A stretch of 64,000 nucleotides of DNA from JBAZAX01 sp041671765 (GTDB lineage Bacteria > Babelota > Babeliae > Babelales > RVW-14). The notes under the pieces were generated by a model that was not told the origin of the DNA, made no database searches, and saw only the letters and a program-made list of their open reading frames with translations. Each line of letters begins with the position of its first letter. Position 1 is the first letter of the stretch. The translations under genes were made by a program, and so were the position numbers. Shown piece by piece: positions 26,356 through 36,753 of the stretch. The stretch is taken from positions 20,205-84,204 of the forward strand of contig JBAZAX010000002.1 in the NCBI GenBank assembly GCA_041671765.1, in the 5' to 3' direction.

Positions 26356-29300
26356 CTACGCACCAAGCTCTTGATTTAATAATGATAATTTACGATGCAA
26401 TATAAACATTTTATTTTTTAGTTCCAGCAAAGACCTTTTTAAATTAAAAAGCGAAGATTTTAAGGCTTTCGCGCCAGGGCTTTCGACCGCTTGTTGACGT
26501 TGCAAAACACTTATCAAAGATTCTAAACTTTCCATTCTATGATACAGGTAGTTAATCCAATACCATTTACTATTTATATTTGCACGTATGTATTCGGACA
26601 ACTTTTGCTCCTCGCTACTCCAAGCTGAGACAATGCTGTCACGGTTACGAATTCTATCAAATAGATTGAATAATTTCTGTATTTGAGCAATATCTTTTTC
26701 AGTCAAAGCCTTTTTATATAATTTTTCCAAACCCTTTAAAAAAGTAGTTCCTAAATCTTCACTCGAGAAAATAACTTTCTCCCCTCGTTTATATTTTTCA
26801 ACATTTTCATCATAAGTTTTTACCATAAAATCCAAAAGTTCGCCAAGCGGTTGCTCTGATTCAATAGTTGATTTAAACCTAAGCTCTTCAGCCATTCTTT
26901 CTCGCTCAGCTCTTTGTTGCTCTTCAGCAATTCGAGCGGCCTCTTTTTGTTCTACTATCTTTTTCTGCAAAAACATTCCCCGATCCTCATCAATTCCAAG
27001 CATACACGCCGCAAAATCTTCCTCATCGGGGATAAACTCTTTTAGTTTTGGCTCTAATTTACTTTGAATCAAAATGCTTATTTGGGATATTATTTTCCAG
27101 GCATTTGTAAATGCAATAAATTTTTCGATATTGCCATCCAAAATTTTCCCATCTGTATCTAATTCGTAAAATTCTGGATTTATTTTGTAACTATTTGCAG
27201 GTCCGGGAATTTCAAGAGGAGCCTTTATGTCTTTTTGCTGCTTAATAACTACATATGCACTTCGTGAAAGGGCTTCGAGCTGATCCCGTGTTACATCTTT
27301 CAATATTTGATCTAAAACAAATTCATCGACTGTTGCGAGCTGAACAACCTGCTCTTCAGAAGTTTTATCCGCAGCACCTATAATTTGAGGAAGTGTTGAT
27401 ATAGATTGTTCTGTTTTTTCACTTATAAAGTTTAATTTATCACGCTTAGCTTTAAGTTTAAGATAAGCATCTTTATTTCCAGCTTCAACAAATTCCCCCG
27501 CTTGCCATTTTTGCCGAGCTTCCTGAAAACTATCAGGCTTCTGCCCTCGTAACTTATCCAGCTCTTTTTCGATTTCTTCTTTCTTTATTTGCTCGTCATC
27601 TGGCAACTCTTGGCCCAGATCCATCAACTCATCATCTTTTGCAGACAACTTATCAAATTCTTCCTTTAATCTGGCAAAACGGTCTTTATCGCTTGGTTGT
27701 ACAAAATCCCCATTTAACCATTTTTTCATTTCAGCTTGGCATGCTTTCATATCTGGAGCTTTTCCAATCATTAAATTTATTGATTCTCTCAAAGCTTCTT
27801 CTTGCGCCTCTACCTCTTGCTTCAGTGCATCAATCTGTTCTTTTTTATATTTTTTTAATAATTCGCCTATTGCGTCTTGCTGCATTTTTAGTAATTGATC
27901 TAAAGATATAGCCATTACCGTTTCATGAAGAGGTTCTTCCCATTTAACTGGTATGACGACTGTATCTGCAAAATCAGCTTTTCTGCCTATATATTGTAAT
28001 GTCCCAAACCTGCGAGCACTTAAAAGAGCATCTTCCTGTTTATCAAACACCTCCATTTCTGTTCTGTTTTTCGTAGCACGGTAATAACGTGCCTTATTGC
28101 CAATAGTTTGTAGCTGTTTTAAAATATCCGGCTCTACATCCATACGCAAATCTGCATCTAAGCGATTTAATAGTTGACGGTTATTACGAATTAATGGAAT
28201 GATTTTTGATATTGGCATTCCATGCCACAAACACAATTCAATTTGCTCAAAAAATGATTTTTTTTCACCTTCAGACCAGAAATGAACCCTAGCTAGCGCA
28301 TCAAATAAAAACTTAAGTTTTGCCTTGACGCCAAGATGTTTTACCTCATCCTTCTTTGCAAGTATTTCCTCTAGCGAAGCCCCATATGCAATAGTTTCAA
28401 AAACAATATCATCCGAATTATGCAAATACATATCCGCTTCTGTATAAGGCATATGCCCAGATGTCTCCCATGTTTTGCCTACTGATAAAAATGACACGAG
28501 ATGACATTCTTCAATTGTTGCTGGGTAAATAACCTCCTGATATTTGTTTGCTAAAAATTCTGCTTGCCGTTTTATCCCATCTTTAACAAATTGAGACATT
28601 TGATCCAATTGCTCTTGAGTAAAATATATTTGACTTAATAAATTAAGCGTATTTTCAGCATCAAATTTTTTGTCTGGTGAAATGTGATTTCTTGCTGCCA
28701 AAGTTTGATGATATATTGCAGACAGGTAAGATAAATATATTGGGTGAAAACTATAATTATCATTTATGTATTTTATAAAATCTTCACTCAACGGATGTAC
28801 ACAGGCATCAATATAAATTCCACTTCTTTTGACCCCATCATATTCTCTTGCAATTCGACGCGGAGTTGCATCTATCTTCTCTTTCAAACACTTACAACAA
28901 GCTACATGGGCAGGATTGCATGGTAGGAAAAATGGCATATGATCTGTACCATTTAAAAACTCATCGTCCCCGGCTGCCTTCTTTATTTTGCACACCAAAT
29001 AAACTGATGAATACCAGCTTTTCAATGCATCATAAAGTTTCTTTTCCAAATCATCAATCTCGCGACCTTCCGCTTCGGCAGTTTCCCAGGCCTTTATTTT
29101 TGCAGGAAGATCAATTTTTAGTTTTTTTATTTCCGGAATAATCCACTTTTTTAGAGATTGGGTAGATGCGACGTCTTCTGTTAATTTTTTTACATCTAGC
29201 TCTTCTTGTCTAACGGTATCATTTAATTTTAACAGTTCCCTTTCCCCATCGGATATGGCAGATTTTATATCTAAAAATCTTCGCTCTAAACCAGTTAACA

Positions 29301-30621
29301 TTGCATCAAACTTCAAATTGATCTCTTTAACTTGAGGCTGATATTCTTTTTCTATCTCTTTTTTAATTCTTTCTTCTATTGCCCTTAAATTGGATTGAAT
29401 TATTGCTAAGTCTGCTGGTAAAATATCCGGCCATGTTCTTGCCGATTCATAAAATTCTTTTTGTTCTAAATATTCCTTATCTTCTTTTATTTTTTTTATA
29501 AGAGCATCCTGTATCAACCTTTCAACTTCTTGTCTTTTACGAATATTAATAGACTCAATATCTCGCTTCACCTGATCAATTTGTTGCGTTTGCTTTAATG
29601 CCATATCTCTTTTTCTAATTATTTCGCTTGCATGATCACGCAGGCGCTGCTGCAAGCCTACAAGTTCTCGTTCCCTCTGCAAAATCTCATCTCTATTTTC
29701 TTCTTTAAATTTGCGCCACAGAGCTTTTATCTCCGGCGTATTTTCCAAATATTTAAGTTTTACACTGTTTTCAGCAAATTCTTTATTCAAATTAATTTGG
29801 AAGTCTACCATTGATATCCAATCATCCACAGATTGGGTGGAAACTCTTTTTGATGGATCTGCAACTTCAATTATCCACTTTTGATATATGTCATAACATA
29901 TTGGGAAATAATATGAGCCAAGCGACCTTCCATTCTCCGCGTCAGCAACCACAATTTCTAATTCTTCTGAATCCTGACCTGTTTTACGGACAAGTATAGC
30001 TGTCCAGTGGCCTACATTTATGGCAAATTTGGTATCGGATTGAGATATAACAAGCATGTAACTTAATTCACCACTAATAATTTTTTGGATAAAATCTTGA
30101 ATATCCTCCTTTTGGCCTTTTATTGGTGTAAAATTATTTGATCCAGGCCCCATTCCCCAAAGAATTGTTTTATTTTTGATTTCAGGTGGATAAAGTTTAT
30201 TAACAACTTCATTTATGTCATATTGCTTTCCAAAAACTCTTGGAAACTTTCCCCTCAGATCTTGGAAAAAGCTTGCTAAATCAGGTTGATTTGAAAAGGC
30301 CCCTGTCAATTCTGAGTAAGTTGCATAAGGTTTTTTTTCTAAAACTTCCCCCATTCGCAATACATAAAAAATTGTTGCATCTTCACAAGTTATACTCGAA
30401 TTTACAGAAAATCGTTCAGGGGCGTTAAGATAATAAATATATGGAGATTTTCTTTTATCAAAACCCTTTAACCCATCAACGCGATTAGACTTAATCGATT
30501 CATATACCCCAAAAATATCAGCGTCTTTATTCACCATACAAAAAAGGAATTGCCGCCCAAACAACAACAAAAGAATGGAAGCAATTATGTAAACACGATA
30601 TTTCTTATAAAGTATTTTCAT
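26356..30621 (-). CDS. Giant exported coiled-coil protein with possible cysteine-protease region
   Basis: 1421 residues from the ATG at 30621, chosen for AAGGAA upstream and because it puts the hydrophobic helix (YIIASILLLLFG) right at the N-terminus. After about residue 150 comes a globular part with LWGMGPGSNNF, then INVGHWTAILV (His205), IVVADAENGRSLG (Asp227) and PICYDIYQKW (Cys242), an order like the His-Asp-Cys set of Ulp1/C48-type cysteine proteases. This is a resemblance, not an identification. The remainder is long helical and coiled-coil sequence with a Cys-rich patch (PCNPAHVACCKC). The end shares the KALK..L..LK.SL.ELK module with the next gene, 26 nt downstream. Confidence 0.65.
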   Translation of the reverse strand: MKILYKKYRVYIIASILLLLFGRQFLFCMVNKDADIFGVYESIKSNRVDGLKGFDKRKSPYIYYLNAPERFSVNSSITCEDATIFYVLRMGEVLEKKPYATYSELTGAFSNQPDLASFFQDLRGKFPRVFGKQYDINEVVNKLYPPEIKNKTILWGMGPGSNNFTPIKGQKEDIQDFIQKIISGELSYMLVISQSDTKFAINVGHWTAILVRKTGQDSEELEIVVADAENGRSLGSYYFPICYDIYQKWIIEVADPSKRVSTQSVDDWISMVDFQINLNKEFAENSVKLKYLENTPEIKALWRKFKEENRDEILQRERELVGLQQRLRDHASEIIRKRDMALKQTQQIDQVKRDIESINIRKRQEVERLIQDALIKKIKEDKEYLEQKEFYESARTWPDILPADLAIIQSNLRAIEERIKKEIEKEYQPQVKEINLKFDAMLTGLERRFLDIKSAISDGERELLKLNDTVRQEELDVKKLTEDVASTQSLKKWIIPEIKKLKIDLPAKIKAWETAEAEGREIDDLEKKLYDALKSWYSSVYLVCKIKKAAGDDEFLNGTDHMPFFLPCNPAHVACCKCLKEKIDATPRRIAREYDGVKRSGIYIDACVHPLSEDFIKYINDNYSFHPIYLSYLSAIYHQTLAARNHISPDKKFDAENTLNLLSQIYFTQEQLDQMSQFVKDGIKRQAEFLANKYQEVIYPATIEECHLVSFLSVGKTWETSGHMPYTEADMYLHNSDDIVFETIAYGASLEEILAKKDEVKHLGVKAKLKFLFDALARVHFWSEGEKKSFFEQIELCLWHGMPISKIIPLIRNNRQLLNRLDADLRMDVEPDILKQLQTIGNKARYYRATKNRTEMEVFDKQEDALLSARRFGTLQYIGRKADFADTVVIPVKWEEPLHETVMAISLDQLLKMQQDAIGELLKKYKKEQIDALKQEVEAQEEALRESINLMIGKAPDMKACQAEMKKWLNGDFVQPSDKDRFARLKEEFDKLSAKDDELMDLGQELPDDEQIKKEEIEKELDKLRGQKPDSFQEARQKWQAGEFVEAGNKDAYLKLKAKRDKLNFISEKTEQSISTLPQIIGAADKTSEEQVVQLATVDEFVLDQILKDVTRDQLEALSRSAYVVIKQQKDIKAPLEIPGPANSYKINPEFYELDTDGKILDGNIEKFIAFTNAWKIISQISILIQSKLEPKLKEFIPDEEDFAACMLGIDEDRGMFLQKKIVEQKEAARIAEEQQRAERERMAEELRFKSTIESEQPLGELLDFMVKTYDENVEKYKRGEKVIFSSEDLGTTFLKGLEKLYKKALTEKDIAQIQKLFNLFDRIRNRDSIVSAWSSEEQKLSEYIRANINSKWYWINYLYHRMESLESLISVLQRQQAVESPGAKALKSSLFNLKRSLLELKNKMFILHRKLSLLNQELGA

Positions 30622-30750
30622 ATCTAAGTTCCTTAATAACCATTTATAAATTAGAAATATAACTCTGCAGAGATATACCATTTTTAAAAAATAAAATGGA
30701 ATGATTCATTTAAAAAGGTTTGAAGTCTTTGCTAATTGCAAAAAATTATA

Positions 30751-30778
30751 AAAAAGGCGCAGTATTTTTCACTGCGCC
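30751..30778 (-). terminator. Terminator after clpB
   Basis: GGCGCAGT / ACTGCGCC hairpin with a 7-nt loop, followed on the minus strand by TTTTTTATAA. Confidence 0.85.
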
Positions 30779-30814
30779 CAAGCTATTATTAAATTATTTT
30801 AATATAAATAACTA

Positions 30815-33373
30815 TTAACTGATCACAATCTGATCTTTTTTAGCATCGATTATGAAAAGTTTCTTGTCAGGATTTTTAAGAATCTGGATAGAAAGCGGGC
30901 TAACAACATAATGCTGCACAGCTCGTTTTAAAGGCCTGGCTCCAAACTCTTTTTGGTACCCAAGCTCACCCAAAAACTCAATTGCACCGCTTGTAACATC
31001 AAGCTCTATGTTTTTCTCTTTTAACCGATCACTTAGATAAGCAAGCTGAATGCGTACTATCTGCTCGATATCTTTTTGATTCAAAGATTTAAAGAACACA
31101 ACCTCGTCAATTCTATTAAGAATCTCCGGCCGGAAGTATTTAAGAAGTAAGCCATCAATTTCTTTGCGCACTTTCTCAGTAATATCACCTGCAGCTAAAA
31201 TCAAGTCTGAACCAATGTTTGAAGTCATAATAATTATGCAATTTTTGAATGACACGGTGCGGCCTTGCGAATCAGTCAGATGGCCTTCATCAAGAATCTG
31301 TAAAAAAATGTTAAATACATCGGGGTGAGCTTTTTCAATCTCATCAAAAAGCACCACGCTGTAAGGATTTTTGCGCACGGCTTCCGTCAATTGGCCACCT
31401 TCTTCGTAACCAACATAACCCGGAGGCGCGCCAATCAGACGCGCAACGGCATGTTTTTCCATATACTCGGACATATCAATACGAATCATCTTGCGTTCAT
31501 CGTTAAAAAGATAATCTGCCAAAGTTTTGGCAACTTCTGTTTTGCCAACACCGGTTGGCCCAAGAAACAGAAATGAACCGATTGGTTTGTTTGGATCAGC
31601 AATTCCCGACCTGTGAATTCGAATGGTATCAGAGATTTTGGTAATCGCCTCATCTTGGCCTATAACTCGTTTGTGCAACTCACTTTCCATCTCGATAAGT
31701 TTTTGGCTTTCATCGGATTTTAGTTTTTCAACAGGAACATGCAGCCAACGAGAAAGCACAAGTGCTATGTCATCTTCATCAACCTCTTCTTTGATCAAAT
31801 GTGTTTTGAGCTTTTTAAGCTTATCCTGTTCCTGAGCTAATTTTTTTTCTAGCTCGACAATTTTGCCATATTTAATTTTTGAGGCTTTTGCAAAATCACC
31901 CTCACGTTCAGCCTGTGAAAATTCAACTTTTGCAGCGTCAATCTGCTCTTTTATTTTTTGCATAACTTCAAGAGGTTTCCGCTCAGATTGCCACTGTTCT
32001 GATTTAATTCTATGAGATTCTTTGAGTTCTGATAGTTCTTTTTCTAAATCTTTCAAGCGCGTCTTCGAGGTTTCGTCCTTCTCTTTTCCCAAAGCAACTT
32101 TTTCAATCTCAAGCTGTGTTATACGACGTTGTAACTGATCAATCTCTTCGGGTTTTGAGTCAATCGCCATTTTAACCATTGAAGCGGCTTCGTCAATTAA
32201 ATCAATTGCTTTGTCAGGTAAGAATCTATCAGAAATCATTCGTGATGAAAGCTGTACGGCTTTAACAAGAGCAGAATCTTTGATTCTGATTCCATGATGC
32301 AACTCATAACGTTCTTTCAAACCACGCAAGATTGAGATTGCATCTTCATCTGTCGGTTCTTCGATTAAAACCTTTTGGAACCTACGCTCAAGAGCTGCAT
32401 CTTTTTCAATATATTTTTTGTATTCAACAATTGTTGTTGCACCGACACAGTGTAACATGCCACGCGCAAGTGCAGGTTTTAGCAAATTTGAGGCATCCAT
32501 GCCACCATTTGTAGCCCCGGCCCCTACAAGCATATGCAATTCATCGATGAAAAGAATTATGCCTTCCGACTCTTTTTCAATAGCCTCTAAAATGGATTTC
32601 AAACGCTCTTCAAATTCACCACGATATTTCGTTCCTGCTATCAATGATCCAAGGTCAAGCGATAATATTCTGCGATTTTTAAGACTCTCCGGAACGTCAT
32701 TGTCAATAATACGCTGCGCGATACCTTCAACAATTGCAGTTTTACCAACGCCGGGGTCACCGACAAGCACAGGATTATTTTTCGTACGACGTGATAAAAT
32801 TTGAACCACCCGCCTGATTTCATCATTGCGACCAATGACAGGATCAAGCTTGCCATCACGGGCAAGTTTAGTTAGATCCTTGCAGTATTTTTCAAGAACC
32901 TGATAACCACTCTCCGCATTCTGATTTTTCACCGCTTCCCCTCCCCGCATATTTTTAATCCATTCTAAAACTTTCTGGTCTGTAAAACCATTTTGCTTAA
33001 AGTACTGTTGTATTTGACTTGGTAATGTTAATGTTTTTGCAAATGCCAGTATACAAACATCCAGACTTATAAATTCATCGCCAAGACTTTTGGCCTCTTT
33101 TTCACACTCACCTAAAAATTTTTGAAATGAATGATCTACTGAAATCTGTCCACCGGTAACTTTTGGCAAACGAGAAAGCTCTTGATCTACAATCACCCTT
33201 AATCTATCAATATCAAGACCGCATGAACGAAAACCTGATGCACAAAAATCGTTATTCAAAGCAGATGATAAAAGTTGAATTGGCGAAAATGTTGAATACT
33301 GTTCCTGAGTTGCTAACGTATATGCTTCTTGTAATAGCTCTGTGAAAGCATTTGTAAATTTTTCTGAATTCAT
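30815..33373 (-). CDS. clpB: ATP-dependent disaggregase ClpB
   Basis: 852 residues from the ATG at 33373 (MNSEKFTNAFTELLQEAY), which has GGGAG upstream and matches the family's start. It has an N-terminal Clp repeat domain, a first AAA+ module with GDPGVGKTAIVEG and LFIDELHML, a middle coiled coil (about 390-510) and a second module with GPTGVGKTEVAK, VLFDEIEKAHPDVFN and the C-terminal D2 domain (FGARPLKRAVQ). It rescues aggregated protein with DnaK, in the cytoplasm. The longer open frame upstream overlaps the neighbouring protease gene and is rejected. Confidence 0.97.
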   Translation of the reverse strand: MNSEKFTNAFTELLQEAYTLATQEQYSTFSPIQLLSSALNNDFCASGFRSCGLDIDRLRVIVDQELSRLPKVTGGQISVDHSFQKFLGECEKEAKSLGDEFISLDVCILAFAKTLTLPSQIQQYFKQNGFTDQKVLEWIKNMRGGEAVKNQNAESGYQVLEKYCKDLTKLARDGKLDPVIGRNDEIRRVVQILSRRTKNNPVLVGDPGVGKTAIVEGIAQRIIDNDVPESLKNRRILSLDLGSLIAGTKYRGEFEERLKSILEAIEKESEGIILFIDELHMLVGAGATNGGMDASNLLKPALARGMLHCVGATTIVEYKKYIEKDAALERRFQKVLIEEPTDEDAISILRGLKERYELHHGIRIKDSALVKAVQLSSRMISDRFLPDKAIDLIDEAASMVKMAIDSKPEEIDQLQRRITQLEIEKVALGKEKDETSKTRLKDLEKELSELKESHRIKSEQWQSERKPLEVMQKIKEQIDAAKVEFSQAEREGDFAKASKIKYGKIVELEKKLAQEQDKLKKLKTHLIKEEVDEDDIALVLSRWLHVPVEKLKSDESQKLIEMESELHKRVIGQDEAITKISDTIRIHRSGIADPNKPIGSFLFLGPTGVGKTEVAKTLADYLFNDERKMIRIDMSEYMEKHAVARLIGAPPGYVGYEEGGQLTEAVRKNPYSVVLFDEIEKAHPDVFNIFLQILDEGHLTDSQGRTVSFKNCIIIMTSNIGSDLILAAGDITEKVRKEIDGLLLKYFRPEILNRIDEVVFFKSLNQKDIEQIVRIQLAYLSDRLKEKNIELDVTSGAIEFLGELGYQKEFGARPLKRAVQHYVVSPLSIQILKNPDKKLFIIDAKKDQIVIS

Positions 33374-33410
33374 GCAAAAACTCCCGAATTTTACCTGAAT
33401 TATAAAAGAA

Positions 33411-34550
33411 TTAAGCCAGTTCTGAGAATTGCTCGCGTGGAATTGGAACATAACTTAGATGCAAAGATCGCCCCCAGGCTCTTAAAAAACTACGTAACCT
33501 GTATGCTTTTGGCGTAGTAGAATTTCTAGGAAATGCCGGATCTATGCATAAAACGCACTGTTTTTCTTTATTCCATCCCACAACAACCATCAAATGCCCA
33601 TTTGTGTATGAGGTGGCTCCACCACGTAACTTGCGAACACTAACGGCCACGGGAATTTTTTTGGAAAGATATTTATACAGATCATCAAAAAAGTTTAATC
33701 TCTCAACTCGAAAGAAAACATTTCCATAAGTTGCGTCATGTGCGGCTGCAACATTAAGCGGCCAATTTCCATAAATATTTAAGTACCCATTGTCATAAAC
33801 TTTATCTGCAAAATCAACCATATAACTGTTCAAATCATGTGAACAGTCACCGTAAAGTTTTTTATTGAAATAATTTACAATAATTCCGGTAGATGTTGGT
33901 GAACACAAATCTCGGTACCGTGGGTGATTTAGCACCATTTGAGACTGCCTTGGCACACCACTCACAATGACAGATGGAAGATTTGAAACGTAGGAATCAC
34001 CCTTGAACTTTTTAACATTTGATAAACATGCAAATAGGGCTTTTAGATTTTTTGGATTTGCACCTTTTTGAAATACGACTTTTACCTTGAATGCTGTACC
34101 CAACTGCCCTTTTTTTAATTCTACTTTAGAGTGCGTTGTGTGCACGTAACGGTTGAGCTTATTAACGAAGGTTCTTTGAGAACTGGCTCCCCACTCAGCC
34201 AAACGCTGCCACCCAGCCCATGAAGAATGCTTTACATTAACCCAAAAAGTCATTTTCCCTGATTCAGGGCGCATCGCATTCCAGGATAAAATTAGTTCAG
34301 TAAAATGAAAATTCGGCTCACATTCCCAAATAAAAAATTCTTGATCGGAATCAATTTCACCGTCAAAAATATATCTTGATACGGTTTTTGAAAATTTTTC
34401 ATTACTGACAGTTTGAGTTGAATCCAAATCTCTTCGTCGTTTTCTTCTTCCAGCAGTTACTGCATTTACATTCAAAAAATTAAACGCGAAGCACGTTATT
34501 AAAAATAAAAAAATCCGCTTTTTAAATCCAATAAAAACCTTCATTAGCAT
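33411..34550 (-). CDS. Exported C39-like cysteine peptidase
   Basis: 379 residues. Signal peptide at about 1-30, an N-terminal beta-rich region, then a papain-like fold of the Peptidase_C39_2 type: DLCSPTSTGIIVNYF (nucleophile Cys), GHLMVVVGWN (His) and CIDPAFP (Asp), in the correct order. Such proteins cleave peptides outside the cytoplasm or bind peptidoglycan-linked partners. It lies just upstream of clpB with a 37-nt gap, but the two functions are not obviously linked. Confidence 0.8.
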   Translation of the reverse strand: MLMKVFIGFKKRIFLFLITCFAFNFLNVNAVTAGRRKRRRDLDSTQTVSNEKFSKTVSRYIFDGEIDSDQEFFIWECEPNFHFTELILSWNAMRPESGKMTFWVNVKHSSWAGWQRLAEWGASSQRTFVNKLNRYVHTTHSKVELKKGQLGTAFKVKVVFQKGANPKNLKALFACLSNVKKFKGDSYVSNLPSVIVSGVPRQSQMVLNHPRYRDLCSPTSTGIIVNYFNKKLYGDCSHDLNSYMVDFADKVYDNGYLNIYGNWPLNVAAAHDATYGNVFFRVERLNFFDDLYKYLSKKIPVAVSVRKLRGGATSYTNGHLMVVVGWNKEKQCVLCIDPAFPRNSTTPKAYRLRSFLRAWGRSLHLSYVPIPREQFSELA

Positions 34551-34601
34551 TCCCCCCTGATATGAATTACCCTAAACCCTTAACAATTTTGAAGCTCAAC
34601 A

Positions 34602-36068
34602 TCACTTTCCTACACAAAACTCATTAAAAACAGAGTCTAATACGTGCTCGTTTATATTTCGGCCCGTTAGCTCAAACATAAGCTCCAAAATTTCCTTAAG
34701 CTTGTAAGCTATCAATTCATATTCTAGGGAATTAAGCTGATTTTTTACAACAGAATCAAATTTTAACTCAATTTCAGTAATTAATCGGGCCTGCCTTTGA
34801 TTTAATAAAAATGAAGACTGTTGCATTAAAAAAATTTCTTTTATCTTGTCTTTTACAGCCTGCAACAATGCGGACATTCCGCTCCTTTCCTTAGCTGAAA
34901 CTACAATAATATTACTATAATCTCGTAAAAATATACGTAATTCATTTGCAGATGCATCTGCTTTTTCAAAATTTGACTGATCAATTTTATTTACGACAAA
35001 GATAACTTTTTCTAAATATAAATCAATAATTTCTTTATATCTGTTTTTTTGTTCCATATTCAAATTTTGGGTGGCATCAAAAACAAGCAATACCAGATCA
35101 GCACTTTGTGCTTGGGATAAGGATCTTTCTATGCCCTGCATTTCGATGGCATCGCCGGTTTGACGTAAGCCGGCAGTATCAATGAATGTCAAAAAAATTC
35201 CGTTATCATAAATGCTTGATTCAATAGTATCTCTTGTGGTGCCTTCTATCTGAGAAACTATGGCTCGTTCTTGATTTATAAGTGCATTAAATAATGTGGA
35301 TTTTCCGGTATTGACTAGGCCAAGCAGTGCAATTTTTACGCCTTCACGAATCTGCTTTTGTTGGCTAAAATTAACTTTAACCTCGTTTAATTTTTTCAAA
35401 ATTTGTAAGCTATGTGTTTTTATTGATCCGTTTAAATCAATATCCCTCTGCTCTTCTTCGATAAACTCAAAACACGCCTCAACAAGACCAAGCAATTTAA
35501 CAAAATCAGCCTGTAATCCAAAAAGAAAATTTGATAGAGTTCCATGTAATTGCTCCATTGATTTCTTCAGAGCAAGTTCGTTTTGTGCATTAATCAAATC
35601 GTTGATTGCTTCAGCCTGAACCAAATTTAATTTTTCATTTAAGACCGCACGCCTTGAAAATTCACCAGGCCGGGCCATTCTGGCGCCATACCTACATGAA
35701 AGTTGAATAATTTTTTCTATGATAAATGGATTATTGTGACAACTAATCTCGATTGTGTCTTGGCCGGTAAAAGTCCTTGGCGCTCGCATCAGAAAAAATA
35801 AGACGTCATCAATTTTACTATAACCTATTGAATCGGTATTTTCCGGGTTACTACTTTCCGGATCAATTACAAAACCAAACTGAATTGTATGCGACTCTAC
35901 TTGAGATACGTTTTTTCCACAAGCAAGCTTTGAAATAGATTCTATGATACTAAAAACACTATGCCCACAAAGACGTATCAATGCCAGCGCCCCACTCCCT
36001 TGAGGCGTACATAATGCTACAATCGTCTGCTGTTCATCAGCAATGTTTATTTCATTTAGACGATTCAT
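34602..36068 (-). CDS. mnmE: tRNA modification GTPase MnmE
   Basis: 488 residues. The N-terminal domain has AALCTPQGSGALALIRLCG-like sequence and FTGQDTIEISCHNNPFI; the G domain has LLGLVNTGKSTLFN, GTTRDTIES, DTAGLRQTGD and VVNKID; the C-terminus ends FCVGK, the conserved one-carbon-binding cysteine motif. With MnmG it modifies U34 of certain tRNAs. Its ATG lies inside the end of the jag-like gene (17-nt overlap) and lacks a ribosome binding site, so it is probably translated by coupling. Confidence 0.96.
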   Translation of the reverse strand: MNRLNEINIADEQQTIVALCTPQGSGALALIRLCGHSVFSIIESISKLACGKNVSQVESHTIQFGFVIDPESSNPENTDSIGYSKIDDVLFFLMRAPRTFTGQDTIEISCHNNPFIIEKIIQLSCRYGARMARPGEFSRRAVLNEKLNLVQAEAINDLINAQNELALKKSMEQLHGTLSNFLFGLQADFVKLLGLVEACFEFIEEEQRDIDLNGSIKTHSLQILKKLNEVKVNFSQQKQIREGVKIALLGLVNTGKSTLFNALINQERAIVSQIEGTTRDTIESSIYDNGIFLTFIDTAGLRQTGDAIEMQGIERSLSQAQSADLVLLVFDATQNLNMEQKNRYKEIIDLYLEKVIFVVNKIDQSNFEKADASANELRIFLRDYSNIIVVSAKERSGMSALLQAVKDKIKEIFLMQQSSFLLNQRQARLITEIELKFDSVVKNQLNSLEYELIAYKLKEILELMFELTGRNINEHVLDSVFNEFCVGK

Positions 36069-36753
36069 GAGATGAAGAGATAGTTACAAGAATCTGATAT
36101 CCACGAAATTTCTTTTTATATTTTCGTTTCAAATACTGCATTAATATATATGAAATACTAGCAGAAACTGCTCTATTTTCATCTTCATTTTCCATTAAAG
36201 GCTTATCAAACATTATTGAGAGAACTTTTTTGTCGATTTTTGTTGTAAAATTGGTTTGAAACGGCAAAAATTTCAACAAATCACGTAGCCCTTCGCTAAC
36301 GAAGCTTATCCATTCAGGAATCCAGATTTGTGATTCTTCAGGCGACAATGGCCCTTGATTTTGCACAACTTTTTTTTCAACTTTTAACTGCTCAATTTTT
36401 GAATTTACAGCCTGTTGTTGGCGTCTTGCAAACTCTTGTGAATCTGCACTTTGCATTCTGCCACGATCTTGCTGCTGATTTTTTTCTGCCTGACGAGGAG
36501 CATAATCTGGCCTTGGCCTTTTTTGCTGCGCATCACGATGCTGAAACTCGCGTTCTTTAAATTTATTTTTTTCAGGAGCCCTGACTTCATTAAAAGTAAT
36601 TGAAATTATTGCAGGACGCTTAGCAAAACCAAGAAAACCCTTTTCGCCCGCTTCAAGAATTTTAATCGTAAATTCAGATGGCTTGCCAGACTCAGTCCAG
36701 GCTTTCTCAATTGCGTTTATGATAGAAGAAGCCTCGTGAAGCATTGATTTCAT
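36052..36753 (-). CDS. jag: Jag/SpoIIIJ-associated-like RNA-binding protein
   Basis: 233 residues from the ATG at 36753 (AAGGA upstream; the longer frame begins with TTG). Residues about 9-50 form a Jag_N domain (SIINAIEKAWTESGKPSEF then EKGFLGFAKRPAIISI). A charged Gln/Arg-rich linker follows, then a KH-like region that lacks a visible GxxG loop, and no R3H domain is present. In many bacteria jag lies between yidC and mnmE; here it is still next to mnmE but yidC is not in the window. RNA binding is expected from the family but the loss of the KH loop makes it uncertain. Confidence 0.75.
   Translation of the reverse strand: MKSMLHEASSIINAIEKAWTESGKPSEFTIKILEAGEKGFLGFAKRPAIISITFNEVRAPEKNKFKEREFQHRDAQQKRPRPDYAPRQAEKNQQQDRGRMQSADSQEFARRQQQAVNSKIEQLKVEKKVVQNQGPLSPEESQIWIPEWISFVSEGLRDLLKFLPFQTNFTTKIDKKVLSIMFDKPLMENEDENRAVSASISYILMQYLKRKYKKKFRGYQILVTISSSHESSK

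Noticed and set aside
33374..33451. 26-codon extension of ClpB
   Set aside because: It overlaps the neighbouring protease gene and the true start has a good GGGAG site.
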